From: Plantactinospora soyae
GTDB taxonomy: Bacteria; Actinomycetota; Actinomycetes; Mycobacteriales; Micromonosporaceae
Direction of reading: 5' to 3'
NCBI RefSeq assembly: GCF_014874095.1
Contig: NZ_JADBEB010000001.1
Span: 9,114,001 to 9,178,000 of the forward strand
DNA: 64,000 nucleotides
Shown here: positions 35,944 to 44,299 of the stretch, in pieces
Position numbering within the stretch: position 1 is the stretch's first letter
Layout of the letters: each line of letters starts with the position of its first letter
Notes under the pieces: generated by a model
What the model saw: the letters and a program-made list of their open reading frames with translations, nothing else
The model's database searches: none
Told to the model about the DNA's origin: nothing
Made by a program: the position numbers and the translations under genes

Positions 35944-37599
35944 TCAACACCAGTTCAGGGTGGAGTTGACCCGGGTGACGTTCCGGACCACGTTGTTGGC
36001 GCCACCGCAGGGATTCTGGGTGATGTTGGTGTTGGTCACCGTCAGGTTCTGCAGGGTGATGCCCGAGGAGATCGGGAACTCCGTCCGCGCCGCGACCCGG
36101 ACCTCGCCGCCACCGGTCACCGTCCCCGACTGCCCGGCGATGGTGACGTTGTAGCAGTTCTCGATCAGGATCGAGTTGTTGCCGGTGTTCGAGATGGTCA
36201 CCCGGTCGATCACCGCGCCACCGCTCTCCGAGACGCAGAAGATCCCCCGGCCGCCACCCCGGGCGATCACGTTGCCGACCCGGATGTTCGTCGGGTAGCT
36301 GCTGCCCACCCGCCCGTTGCGGTTGGCCATCCGGAACGCCGCGTACCCGGTGCCGGCGCCGGCGTTGTCGGCGTCGACCGTACCGATGGTGGCGTTGATC
36401 GTGTCGTTGAGCAGCAGTCCGGACTCGCCGACGTTGCGGGCGGTGACGGTGCCGACGGTCAGCCCGTCCACCCCGTACGTCTCCACGCCCTGGCTTCCGG
36501 TGCCCTGGACGTACACGTTGTCGATCCGGATGTTGCGGGCCTTCACCGCCCGGTCGCCGCCGTGGTTGTCGATCCGCACCCCGAGGCCGCCGGAGAGCCG
36601 CATGTCGATCTGCCCGAGCGTCAGGTTGTTCACGTTGCGCATGAAGATGCCGTACAGCGGTGCGCCGGTGAGGGTCAGGTGCTGCACCTCGATGTCGGTG
36701 GCACCCCTGGCGTACACCGGTGCCTGGTCCCCGGAGCCGGAGCCGGTCACGTTCATCGTGCCGCAGACGTCCAGGATCGTGTAGCTGGGCAGCGAGAGCC
36801 GGCCGCCGGCACTCACCGAGCCGGAGCCCCGGACGACCACCCGCTGCTTCGAGGTACGCCCCGACGACAGGCTGTTCACGGCGGCCTGCATCGCGGAGCG
36901 CATGTCACTGCCGGTGTAGACCGTGCTGCTGCCGTTGCGGGCGGTCCAGGTGCTGCCGCTGAGCACCGCCTCGGCGTTGTACGAGCCGCTGCCACAGTCG
37001 GCGCTGCCGCCCCCGCCGCCCCCGCCGGAGCCGATCCGGATCATCTGCCACTGCTGGTTGTACCCACCCAGGTCCTCGAACTGGGCGATGATCCCGCCGT
37101 CGGCGGTGGACCACTCCCAGATGTCCAGCGCCTTGCCGCTGTGCCGGCTGATCAGCCGTACGTGCCCGCCCTCGGAGTCGGCGACCCCGAAGTGCTGACG
37201 GGTGGTGCCGTTGTCGGCGTTCTGGATCAGCTGGGTGCCGTCCGTGGTGTTCGGCATCTCCAGGAACTTGCCGCTGTGCCGAGATCTGATCTTGTAGTAG
37301 CCGCTGCCCGCGTCGACGAACTGCCACTGCTGCTGGTTGCCGTCGTTGCGGGCCCACTGCACGATCGGCGCGCCGTCGCCCGTGGCGAAGTCGTAGAGGT
37401 CGAGCGCCTTGCCGCTGTGCCGGGAGACGAAGACGTAGTAGGCGCTGGTGTCGATGGTGGCCGCCGAGGCGGGTTGCAGGCCGACCACCGCGCCGGTGGC
37501 GACCAGGGCGGTCGTGGTGGCCACCACGAGAGCGCTACGCCAGCGGCGCCAGCGCGATCTGCCCTCGGGTGGCGTCCGGTTGGTGACGGTGAGCGTCAT
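35944..37599 (-). CDS. Secreted ricin-lectin plus parallel beta-helix protein
   Basis: 551 residues from the ATG at 37599 (AGGAGG 6 bases upstream); the frame is open far upstream but that part is not coding. A twin-Arg-like or Sec signal (RWRRWRSALVVATTTALVATGAV, in two pieces) ends near ASA-ATI. A RICIN beta-trefoil follows (three RHSGK[AF]L repeats, NQQQW and NQQW). After a Gly linker comes a right-handed parallel beta-helix with IRIDNVYVQ and NVIARGGG-type rungs and three late Cys. This is the layout of extracellular polysaccharide lyases (pectate-lyase-like) or related hydrolases; the substrate is unknown. No catalytic residues could be assigned by eye. Confidence 0.85.
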   Translation of the reverse strand: MTLTVTNRTPPEGRSRWRRWRSALVVATTTALVATGAVVGLQPASAATIDTSAYYVFVSRHSGKALDLYDFATGDGAPIVQWARNDGNQQQWQFVDAGSGYYKIRSRHSGKFLEMPNTTDGTQLIQNADNGTTRQHFGVADSEGGHVRLISRHSGKALDIWEWSTADGGIIAQFEDLGGYNQQWQMIRIGSGGGGGGGSADCGSGSYNAEAVLSGSTWTARNGSSTVYTGSDMRSAMQAAVNSLSSGRTSKQRVVVRGSGSVSAGGRLSLPSYTILDVCGTMNVTGSGSGDQAPVYARGATDIEVQHLTLTGAPLYGIFMRNVNNLTLGQIDMRLSGGLGVRIDNHGGDRAVKARNIRIDNVYVQGTGSQGVETYGVDGLTVGTVTARNVGESGLLLNDTINATIGTVDADNAGAGTGYAAFRMANRNGRVGSSYPTNIRVGNVIARGGGRGIFCVSESGGAVIDRVTISNTGNNSILIENCYNVTIAGQSGTVTGGGEVRVAARTEFPISSGITLQNLTVTNTNITQNPCGGANNVVRNVTRVNSTLNWC

Positions 37600-37670
37600 T
37601 GGGTCCTCCTGAGCTAGGAACGGTGGCCGGGAGAGCCCGAGGCCGGGAGCCGTGCGGAAAGGGCTTTCCC

Positions 37671-37713
37671 AACGTTTCGGCAACGTATCGAATCGTTTCA
37701 ATTTAGTCAACGT
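37671..37713 (-). promoter_or_regulatory. LacI-type operator candidates upstream of the ricin/beta-helix gene
   Basis: AACGTTTCGG (37671) and the near-palindrome CGAATCGTTTCA (37689-37700) lie in a locally AT-rich patch 70-110 bases upstream of the start. They resemble the G-A-A-x-C-G-x-T-T-T-C style of LacI-family operators that control sugar-utilisation genes. By-eye assignment only. Confidence 0.35.
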
Positions 37714-37881
37714 CATCGATGGATCGGCGGTGTCGCGACGGGCGCGGCGCCCGTACCCCGACCCGATCCGGCACCGCCCGCACGTCGCCACCGGCCGAGT
37801 CCCGCAGCCGAGGGCTGTGACCTGTTTGGTAATGACCAAAAGCCGTACAGCTCCTGACCCGGGGCCGGATACCCTTCCCCG

Positions 37882-38856
37882 GTGACGACTCGCAGACCGG
37901 CCCTCGGCGTACTCATGGTGATCTTGTCGGCCGTCCTGTTCGCGGTCAACGGCACCGTTTCCAAGCTGGTGCTCCGGGCCGGTGTCGAGGCCGCGCAGCT
38001 CACCCTCATCCGGGCTGCGGGCGCGTTCGTCGGGCTGCTCGCGCTGAGCCTGCTGCTGCGCCCCGGCGCCCGCCGGCTCCGGATCACCGTGCGCCAACTG
38101 CCACTGCTGATCGGGTACGGCCTGGCCGGGTTCTTCCTCGTCCCGATGCTCTACTTCGTCGCGATCTCCCGGATGCCGGTCGGGATCGCGCTGCTGTTCG
38201 AGTACACCGCCCCGCTGCTCGTCGCGCTCTGGGCCTGGTTCGGCGAGCACCAGCGGGTGCGCCCCCGACTGTGGGGCGGGCTGGCCCTGAGCCTCGTCGG
38301 GCTGGCCTGCGTGGCCGAGGTGTGGGGGGACCTCAAACTGGACGGCCTCGGCGTGCTCGCCGGCCTCGGCGCCGCCGTACTGCTGGCCGGCTACTACGTG
38401 CTCGGCGCCCGGGGCGTACGGCAGCACGACAGCCTCTCCCTGACCACCTGGGCGTTCGGCGCGTCGGCCGTCGCCGGGCTGCTCACCCGGGCACTGACCG
38501 ACGGCACCGGTGGCTGGGAGCCGCTGCGCGAGAGCAGTGGCGGCGTACCGGTCCTGCTGCTCTGCGGGTACGTCGTCGTACTCGGCTCGATCGTGCCGTT
38601 CCTGCTGGTGGCCGGCGCGCTGCGGCACCTGCCGGCCACCAGCGTCGGAATCCTCGGCATGGTCGAGCCGGTGATCGCCGCCACCGTCGCCTGGATCACG
38701 CTCGGCGCCGGTGAGGCCCTCAACGTCGCCCAGCTCGGCGGCGGCCTGCTGGTGCTGGCCGGGGTCGCGATCGCCGAGACGGCCCGGATCGCCGAACCAC
38801 CGGCGGCACCCGCCGTCCCCGCCCCCGCCCCCGACGTGGTGGCGGCGCCACACTGA
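37882..38856 (+). CDS. EamA/RhaT-family drug/metabolite exporter
   Basis: 324 residues from a GTG. Ten membrane helices in two homologous EamA halves can be seen, with the typical LFAVNGTVSKLVLRAG start of the first helix pair and ALLFEYTAPLLVALWAWFGE at the end of the first half. The second half carries the matching FLLVAGALRHLPATSVGILG segment. EamA proteins export amino acids or metabolites, or import nucleotide sugars; the substrate is not predictable. The C-terminus is Pro/Ala-rich and cytoplasmic. The gene is divergent from the ricin/beta-helix gene and ends convergent with the PAP2 gene. Confidence 0.92.
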   Translation: MTTRRPALGVLMVILSAVLFAVNGTVSKLVLRAGVEAAQLTLIRAAGAFVGLLALSLLLRPGARRLRITVRQLPLLIGYGLAGFFLVPMLYFVAISRMPVGIALLFEYTAPLLVALWAWFGEHQRVRPRLWGGLALSLVGLACVAEVWGDLKLDGLGVLAGLGAAVLLAGYYVLGARGVRQHDSLSLTTWAFGASAVAGLLTRALTDGTGGWEPLRESSGGVPVLLLCGYVVVLGSIVPFLLVAGALRHLPATSVGILGMVEPVIAATVAWITLGAGEALNVAQLGGGLLVLAGVAIAETARIAEPPAAPAVPAPAPDVVAAPH

Positions 38857-38898
38857 CCGGCCCGGGCCGCGGGATCCACCGGCCGTCGGACGAGGAAG

Positions 38899-39615
38899 TC
38901 AGCGACGGCCCGGCGTGGGTACGCCGTCGCCGGGCAGCCCGGCCGGAACCCGGGCCCCCGGCCGGGACAACGCCCTGGCCGGGCTCAGCGCCAGCAGCAG
39001 CGCGATGCTGGCCGACGCCCCGAGCAGCAGCCCCGCGACCACGTCGTGCGGGTAGTGCACCCCGGCCACCACCCGTAGCGCCGCCACGGCGACGGCGACC
39101 GGCACGGCCACCAGCCCGAGACGCGGGGCCAGCAGGACGAGGCCGGCGGCCAACGCACCGACGACCGTCGAGTGGTTGCTCGGGAACGACCAGTCGCCAC
39201 TGGGCGGGCAGGAGATCCAGGTGGTCACCTCGCCGAGGGCCCAGCACGGGCGCTGCTGGTCGACGACCAGCTTCAGCGCCTCGCTGACCAGGTACGCCAG
39301 CACCGTAGCCACGCCGACCAGCAGCGCGCCGACCCAGACCGGAGTACGCCGTCGCCAGCCGGTCCAGCCCGCCCAGCAGACCAGCCCGATCAGCCCGAAC
39401 ACCCCGGCGACGGCGCCGTACTCGCCCAGTCCGTGCAGCCAGCCGGGCAGATCTCCGGCGGTCCCGACCACGTCCCGGTACGCCTCGGCAGACACCCCGT
39501 CCGTCACCACCTGCGGCTCCGGATCGCCCAGCCCGCCCGGAGCAAGCAGGACGACCACCACCGCACCGAGTACGAGAACCGGAACCGCCAGCAGGATTCG
39601 TCGCAACACCGTCAT
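38899..39615 (-). CDS. PAP2-family phosphatase
   Basis: 238 residues with five to six membrane helices. All three PAP2 motifs are intact: KLVVDQQRP (K-x6-RP), SFPSNHS (PSGH-type with Asn-His) and RVVAGVHYPHDVVAG (R-x5-H-x3-D). It probably dephosphorylates a lipid phosphate such as undecaprenyl pyrophosphate or phosphatidic acid at the outer membrane face. The N-terminal LLAVPVLVLGAVVVVLL helix is followed by a periplasmic loop. The ATG is preceded only weakly by a purine stretch. It is convergent with EamA. Confidence 0.93.
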   Translation of the reverse strand: MTVLRRILLAVPVLVLGAVVVVLLAPGGLGDPEPQVVTDGVSAEAYRDVVGTAGDLPGWLHGLGEYGAVAGVFGLIGLVCWAGWTGWRRRTPVWVGALLVGVATVLAYLVSEALKLVVDQQRPCWALGEVTTWISCPPSGDWSFPSNHSTVVGALAAGLVLLAPRLGLVAVPVAVAVAALRVVAGVHYPHDVVAGLLLGASASIALLLALSPARALSRPGARVPAGLPGDGVPTPGRR

Positions 39616-39718
39616 AGCCGACCAACGTAATCACTACTCGACCCGCTGGCCCCCTCCAAAGGTCAATTGGTCGTACGACCTTTCGTCAGGGTTGGCGTCC
39701 CACCGTGTCCCGTCCAGG

Positions 39719-40642
39719 TCAAGTTGACGATTGGTCGACCCGGTTCGGGGCCTCGTCGGGTGGTGTCGGCTCGCCGGGGCGGGTCTGCTGGACGGCGTGC
39801 TGCAGCGCGGTGATGAAGGCCGTGGTGGCGGGGGGATCCGGTGGGTCCCCGTAGGTGGCGAGGTAGACGCGTCGGCGGAGGTCGGGCAGCGGGGTAGCTT
39901 CGATTCCGGGGGCCCGGTGCGTGCGCAGGGTCAGGCCGGGCATGGTGGTCACGCCCATGCCGGCGGCGACGAGGGCCTGTTGGACGATAACGTCGTCACT
40001 GGTGTAGGCCACGTGCGGGGTGAAGTCGGCCCGTTCGCACGCGTCGACGAACTCGCGGCGGCAGTTTTCGCAGCCGGCGATCCAGGCCGAGTCCCGGTGG
40101 TCCCGCAGCGTCTTGCCGGATTCGAGGCTGAGCAGGTACATCGGGTCGTCGAACAGGTGCGTGGTACGGATGTCGTCCGGTGTCGTGTCGTCGTAGCGGA
40201 AGACGAGGGCGGCGTCGACCTGCCCGTCGCGCAGCAGGTTCAGTGCCACCTGCGGGTGGGCGTCGACCAGGTGCAGTTCGATGCCGGGGTGGTCCTGGCG
40301 CAGGGTGGCGGCGGCGTGCGGGACCAGGGCGGCGAGCGCTGATTGGAAGCCGGCGACCCGGACCCGGCCGGTCCGCAGGCCCACCATCGCGGACAGTTCC
40401 GCAGCGGCGGTGTCGACCCGTCCGACGATCTCGGCAGCGCGGCGGGCCAGGTGCTCACCCTCCGGCGTGAGTCGGATGCCCCGCCCGATCCGCTGGAGGA
40501 GCCGGGCACCGGTCTCGGCTTCCAGCCGGGCCAGATGGTGGCTGACCGCCGGCTGGGAGTACTTCAGGTGCTTGGCTGCCTTGGTGACCGAGCCGTGCGC
40601 GGCGACAGCCGCGAGGATGCGTAGCCGCACGATGTCCAGCAT
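39719..40642 (-). CDS. LysR-family transcriptional regulator
   Basis: 307 residues. The N-terminal winged helix-turn-helix (LRILAAVAAHGSVTKAAKHL, then YSQPAVSHHLARLEAETG) is standard for LysR. The C-terminal effector domain (about 90-290) is complete. It is divergent from a cysteine-dioxygenase-like gene across a 106-base gap, the normal geometry for a LysR regulator that controls its neighbour and itself. The inducer may therefore be a thiol or sulphur amino acid; that is inference from position only. Confidence 0.94.
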   Translation of the reverse strand: MLDIVRLRILAAVAAHGSVTKAAKHLKYSQPAVSHHLARLEAETGARLLQRIGRGIRLTPEGEHLARRAAEIVGRVDTAAAELSAMVGLRTGRVRVAGFQSALAALVPHAAATLRQDHPGIELHLVDAHPQVALNLLRDGQVDAALVFRYDDTTPDDIRTTHLFDDPMYLLSLESGKTLRDHRDSAWIAGCENCRREFVDACERADFTPHVAYTSDDVIVQQALVAAGMGVTTMPGLTLRTHRAPGIEATPLPDLRRRVYLATYGDPPDPPATTAFITALQHAVQQTRPGEPTPPDEAPNRVDQSST

Positions 40643-40748
40643 TCATTCATGATAGTTATGGGTAGCCGCAGAAGTTGGCATTGGACGAATGAGTCCTGCT
40701 CGGTAGACGCTGAACGGGACAACCCCGCTCGCGAACGAGGAGGACGAC

Positions 40749-41288
40749 ATGGCGGGCACGGTTCTCCAGCACGTGATCACACCCCGGGGCGGCTTCGCCG
40801 CCGGTCCCACCGACGATCTCATCGCCGCGGTGCGCCACGTGATCGGCATGCGGGCCGACTGGGCGCGAACCGCGGAACTCGTCGCCGATCAACTCCGCGG
40901 ATACCTGCCCGACCCCGACATCCTGACCCCCGACCAGCAGCACGGTCACCCCGACCGACCCGCCGGTCACGTTCTGCACGCCGAGCCGGACGGCACCTTC
41001 TCCATCCTCGGCCTGGTCTGGCGCCCCGGTCAGAGCACCAGGATTCACGACCACATCACCTGGTGCGTCGTGGGTGTCCTGCGGGGCGTCGAGCACGAAG
41101 ACCTCTATGACGACGAACTCAACCTCATCGGCACCAGGGAGAACCCCGTGGGCGAGGTCAGCGGCTTCGCCCCACCCGGTGACATCCACCGGATTCGCAA
41201 CACCGGCACCCGCACCGCCATCAGCCTGCACATCTACGGCACCGACATCACCCGGACCGGGTCCAGCGCCCGCCGCTACTACAACTAA
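40749..41288 (+). CDS. Cysteine dioxygenase-type cupin protein
   Basis: 179 residues. The cupin iron site reads as H100 and H102 in RIHDHITW and H147 in GDIHRI. The family-specific G-V-x-x-E-H follows in LRGVEHEDLY, and a Tyr in LHIYGTD stands near the expected position of the Cys-Tyr cofactor partner (C106 is close by). Bacterial members oxidise cysteine or 3-mercaptopropionate with O2. The ATG has GAGGAGGAC 3 bases upstream. It is divergent from the LysR gene and lies 138 bases upstream of a VOC gene. Confidence 0.88.
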   Translation: MAGTVLQHVITPRGGFAAGPTDDLIAAVRHVIGMRADWARTAELVADQLRGYLPDPDILTPDQQHGHPDRPAGHVLHAEPDGTFSILGLVWRPGQSTRIHDHITWCVVGVLRGVEHEDLYDDELNLIGTRENPVGEVSGFAPPGDIHRIRNTGTRTAISLHIYGTDITRTGSSARRYYN

Positions 41289-41304
41289 CCTGCAAACCGC
41301 CAGC

Positions 41305-41334
41305 AGGTCCTGGAACTCAGCAGCTCCTGGACCT
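41305..41334. terminator. Weak hairpin after the cysteine-dioxygenase gene
   Basis: AGGTCCTGGA (41305-41314) and TCCTGGACCT (41325-41334) pair at 9 of 10 positions around a 10-base loop. There is no T tract. It could stop the transcript before the VOC gene. Confidence 0.35.
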
Positions 41335-41426
41335 CAGCACGTCCGCGGGTGTCGAGAAGGCGCTGCCGCATCCCCGAGGACACCAACGGCCATGACGTGC
41401 CGTGTGACGAAACAAGGAGAACCACC

Positions 41427-41864
41427 ATGATCGAACGGATGGACAACGTCCTCATCGTTGTCGACGACCTTGCGGCCGCTGTCGCGTTCTTCGTCGAACT
41501 CGGTATGGAGCTGGAGGGCCAGACGACAGTCGAGGGTGAATCGGTCGACCAGCTCGTCGGGCTGAAGGACGTCCGAGCGGACATCGCCGTCGTGCGGACC
41601 CCGGACGGCCACGGCCGGGTCGAGCTGACGAAGTTCCACACGCCGAAGGCGATCAGCGCCGAGCCGAAGGATGCCCCGGCGAACACGCTGGGCATCCGCC
41701 GCATCATGTTCGCCGTGAACGACATCGAGGACGTCGTTGCCCGCCTGCGTACCCACGGCGCCGAACTCGTCGGCGAGCTGGTCCAGTACGAGGGCAGCTA
41801 CCGGCTCTGCAACGTCCGTGGCCCGGAGGGGATCATCATCGCCCTCGCCGAGCGGCTCAGCTGA
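41427..41864 (+). CDS. VOC-superfamily (glyoxalase/dioxygenase) protein
   Basis: 145 residues from the ATG at 41427 (AAGGAGAA 7 bases upstream); the open frame starts earlier at 41349 but that part is not conserved. Two beta-alpha-beta-beta-beta units are visible, with DNVLIVVDDLAAAVAFFVELG at the start (split here as DNVLIVVDD and AVAFFVELG) and GIRRIMFAVNDIEDVV in the second half. It has the YRLCNVRGPEGIIIALAE-type ending. VOC enzymes use a metal ion; the exact reaction cannot be told. The metal ligands (His/Glu) are not all in the usual places. Confidence 0.87.
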   Translation: MIERMDNVLIVVDDLAAAVAFFVELGMELEGQTTVEGESVDQLVGLKDVRADIAVVRTPDGHGRVELTKFHTPKAISAEPKDAPANTLGIRRIMFAVNDIEDVVARLRTHGAELVGELVQYEGSYRLCNVRGPEGIIIALAERLS

Positions 41865-41965
41865 CGGTCCGACGCCGTCGACGGCATTCCGGACGGGTAC
41901 CTGAGGGCGACCGGCGTACCCGGTGGCACATCCGGTGGGACCCACCTGGGGGCAAGATAGGGACC

Positions 41966-42880
41966 ATGCGCTCACATCCCCGCCGAGGTGGCGTGAGCCG
42001 GGACGGCCGTCGCGGGATCGCGACACACGGCGAGCCGGCCGCCGGGCGGGGCGACCCGACCCCGGTACGCCTGGTCACCCTGCATGTCTGGCGGGTGCCC
42101 CGCCGTGCCCTGCCCCGGGCGCTCGTCCGGATGGCCGTCGACCCGGGCCGGTTACGGGCCATCCCCGGCGTCCGCTTCGGCAAGCTGCTCGGTACCGGCG
42201 ACGGCACCGGGTTCGGGCCGACGGACGCCGACCTGACCCGCTGGGCCGCCCTGGTCGTCTGGGCCGACCCGGACCGGGCCGCCGGGTTCGACGACACGCC
42301 GGTCGGGCGCGCGTGGCGCCGCATCGCCCTGTCCGACGCCCGGATCGACCTCGCCCCGCTCGCCAGCCGTGGCCGATGGTCCGGAGTCGAGCCGTTCGGC
42401 GATCCCGGACCGGCGACCTCGGCCGGACCGGCGGCCCGAACCGGGACCGGACCGGCGGCCCGAACCGGGACCGGACCGGCGGCCGGGACATCCGACGGGC
42501 CGGTGCTCGCGCTCACCCGGGCCCGGTTGCGACCATCCCGCGCCGCCACCTTCTGGCGAGCGGTGCCACCGGTCGCCGCCGCGCTGCGGGACGCCCCGGG
42601 GCTGCTCGCCCGGTTCGGCGTCGGCGAGGCGCCGCTCGGCTGGCAGGGCACGGTCAGCGTGTGGCGTGCCGCGACGTACCTGCGCGATTTCGCGTACCGT
42701 CACCCCGAGCACCGCACGGCGATCATTCGTACGTCCACCCAACGGTGGTACGCCGAAGAACTGTTCGCCCGGTTCGAGATACGTGATCTCGTCGGCGACC
42801 CGGCGGTGCTCGACTGGGTCGGATCCGACGACGACCCACAGTTCCGACGCTGGCCGGAAGTGAGGAGCGGGCAAGTATGA
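41966..42880 (+). CDS. CrtA-like (spheroidene monooxygenase-type) carotenoid oxygenase
   Basis: 304 residues. The core matches the CrtA/spheroidene-monooxygenase-like family (TLHVWRVPRRALPRAL, RFGKLLGTGDGTGF, ALTRARLRPSR). Such enzymes add a keto group to acyclic carotenoids in purple bacteria; in actinobacteria the role is not proven. A Gly/Pro/Ala/Thr-rich linker (about 153-175) comes from a 24-base tandem repeat. Its ATGA overlap with the GNAT gene and the following CruF-like gene put it at the head of a carotenoid operon. Downstream GT2 and CrtI genes support a role in a modified carotenoid. Confidence 0.75.
   Translation: MRSHPRRGGVSRDGRRGIATHGEPAAGRGDPTPVRLVTLHVWRVPRRALPRALVRMAVDPGRLRAIPGVRFGKLLGTGDGTGFGPTDADLTRWAALVVWADPDRAAGFDDTPVGRAWRRIALSDARIDLAPLASRGRWSGVEPFGDPGPATSAGPAARTGTGPAARTGTGPAAGTSDGPVLALTRARLRPSRAATFWRAVPPVAAALRDAPGLLARFGVGEAPLGWQGTVSVWRAATYLRDFAYRHPEHRTAIIRTSTQRWYAEELFARFEIRDLVGDPAVLDWVGSDDDPQFRRWPEVRSGQV
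42425..42490 (+). repeat. 24-base tandem repeat inside the CrtA-like gene
   Basis: Two identical 24-base units (42425-42448, 42449-42472) and a partial third encode three copies of G-P-A-A-R-T-G-T or similar. The unit length is a multiple of three so the frame is kept. It forms a flexible linker and can change in number between strains. Confidence 0.9.
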
Positions 42881-43428
42881 GGTTGGTGCCGTGGCAGCCG
42901 GACGATCTCGCCCGGCGGCTCGACGACGTGGTGACGGTCTACGGGGAGGCGATGGGGTACCGGGCCGAACTGCTGGAGGCACGCCGCGGCTATATCGCCA
43001 CCCACGTACGCCGGCCCGGCTTCCGCGCGGTCGCCACCCTCAGCACCAACGGTCACCTGGTCGGCTTCGGCTACGGATACCTCTCCGCACCCGGACAGTG
43101 GTGGCACGACCAGGTGCACGGTGCGCTTCCCGACGACGCCCGCAAGACCTGGTTCCCCGACTGCTTCGAGGTGGTCGAACTGCACGTCCGGCCGGCGACC
43201 CAGGGCCACGGGCTCGGCGCCCGGCAACTTCGTGCCCTGCTCGGCATGGCCGACGGCAACAGCACCCTGCTCTCCACCCCGGAGGCGGACGAGCAGACCT
43301 CCCGGGCCTGGCGGCTCTACCGGCGGTTCGGTTTCGTGGACGTCCTACGGGACTTCCGCTTTCCCGGTGACGAACGGGCCTTCGCCGTGCTCGGCCGGCG
43401 ACTGCCGCTGCCCCCACCGGAGCGATGA
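42877..43428 (+). CDS. GNAT-family N-acetyltransferase
   Basis: 183 residues. The acetyl-CoA-binding motif A is visible as ELHVRPATQGHGLGARQLRAL (written here as ELHVRPATQGHG and LGARQLRAL), and the core strand-turn region GFGYGYLSAPGQWWHDQ precedes it. The first codons overlap the CrtA-like stop as ATGA and the last overlap the CruF-like start as ATGA, so it is embedded in the carotenoid operon. The acceptor is unknown: it could be an unrelated small-molecule or protein acetyltransferase, or act on a sugar of the carotenoid; the latter is speculation. Confidence 0.9.
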   Translation: MRLVPWQPDDLARRLDDVVTVYGEAMGYRAELLEARRGYIATHVRRPGFRAVATLSTNGHLVGFGYGYLSAPGQWWHDQVHGALPDDARKTWFPDCFEVVELHVRPATQGHGLGARQLRALLGMADGNSTLLSTPEADEQTSRAWRLYRRFGFVDVLRDFRFPGDERAFAVLGRRLPLPPPER

Positions 43429-44210
43429 CCTCCGGCCGCCTGCCCTGGCTGCTGCTCGGCGTACTGGTGCTGGCCCAGATCGGGTATCCGCTCACCGACG
43501 GCGTCGTACGGGCCCGGCTGACCGTCGCGACGGTCGTCCTCGGCTTCCTGTTGTCGGTGACGCACGCCCTGCTCAGCCGGGGTGCCCGGACGGCCGGCGC
43601 GCTGGTGCTGGTCACCACCGGCGGCGGACTGCTGGTCGAGGCGCTCGGCGTGGCCACCGGAGTGCCGTTCGGCGGCTACACCTACTCCGGCGAACTGGGT
43701 CCGAAACTGGCCGGCGTGCCGCTGGTGATCCCGCTGGCCTGGACCTGGATGGCCTGGCCGGCCTGGCTCGCCGCGATCCGGCTGGCCCGACCGGGGCCGG
43801 CCCGGATCGCCCTGGCCGGAGTGGGACTGGCCGGCTGGGACCTCTTCCTCGACCCGCAGATGGTCGCCGAGGGCTACTGGAGTTGGCGGGACCCGACTCC
43901 GGCGCTGCCCGGGGTGCCGGACGTACCGGTCAGCAACTACCTCGGCTGGCTGCTCTTCGCCGTACTGCTGATGGCTCTGCTGGGACCGGTCGCCGGGCGG
44001 GCCGCCGGCACGGCCGGTCCCCGGGACGCGCCGATGTACGCCCTCTACCTCTGGACCTACCTCGGCAGCGTCCTCGCGCACGCGGTCTTCCTCGGCCTGC
44101 CCGCGTCGGCCGCCTGGGGCGCCCTGGCCATGGCGGTCGTCGCCGGCCCGCTCGCCGTGACCCTGGCCCGGCAACGGCGGCACCGCCCCGGCAGCGCGGT
44201 GCCGGCATGA
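43425..44210 (+). CDS. cruF: CruF-like carotenoid hydratase (DUF422)
   Basis: 261 residues with about seven membrane helices. It matches the DUF422/CruF-type carotenoid 1',2'-hydratase family (GVPFGGYTYSGELGPKLAGVP near residue 82, given here as GVPFGGYTYSGEL, and GWDLFLDPQMVAEGYWSW near 142). CruF hydrates the terminal double bond of an acyclic or monocyclic carotenoid, the step before glycosylation. It follows the GNAT gene with an ATGA overlap and is followed by the GT2 gene after an 89-base repeat-rich gap. The symbol is by family resemblance, not by proven function. Confidence 0.85.
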   Translation: MTSGRLPWLLLGVLVLAQIGYPLTDGVVRARLTVATVVLGFLLSVTHALLSRGARTAGALVLVTTGGGLLVEALGVATGVPFGGYTYSGELGPKLAGVPLVIPLAWTWMAWPAWLAAIRLARPGPARIALAGVGLAGWDLFLDPQMVAEGYWSWRDPTPALPGVPDVPVSNYLGWLLFAVLLMALLGPVAGRAAGTAGPRDAPMYALYLWTYLGSVLAHAVFLGLPASAAWGALAMAVVAGPLAVTLARQRRHRPGSAVPA

Positions 44211-44251
44211 CCAGCGCGGTGCCGGCATGACCAGCGCGGTGCCGGCATGAC
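44192..44251 (+). repeat. Three perfect tandem copies of a 20-base unit at the cruF stop
   Basis: The unit cagcgcggtgccggcatgac occurs at 44192-44211, 44212-44231 and 44232-44251. The first copy contains the cruF stop TGA (44208-44210). Each copy contains an ATGA, so the original junction was probably an ATGA stop/start overlap that has been tripled, moving the GT2 gene away from cruF. Confidence 0.92.
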
Positions 44252-44298
44252 CGGCACACCGGGCCGGGCGCTCGCCGCCGTCGTCGTCGGTGTGCCGG
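44251..44298 (+). promoter_or_regulatory. Hairpin that masks the GT2 translation start
   Basis: CCGGCACACC (44251-44260) and GGTGTGCCGG (44289-44298) form a perfect 10-bp stem whose right arm ends 1 base before the GT2 ATG at 44300. No purine-rich ribosome-binding site lies outside the stem. If it folds, it could lower translation of the glycosyltransferase relative to cruF; this is inference from geometry. Confidence 0.5.
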
Positions 44299-44299
44299 G

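Noticed and set aside
37600-38853. Upstream extension of the ricin/beta-helix ORF to give 969 residues
   Set aside because: The extra part is antisense to the EamA gene and Arg/His/Gln-rich; a signal peptide and AGGAGG support the start at 37599.
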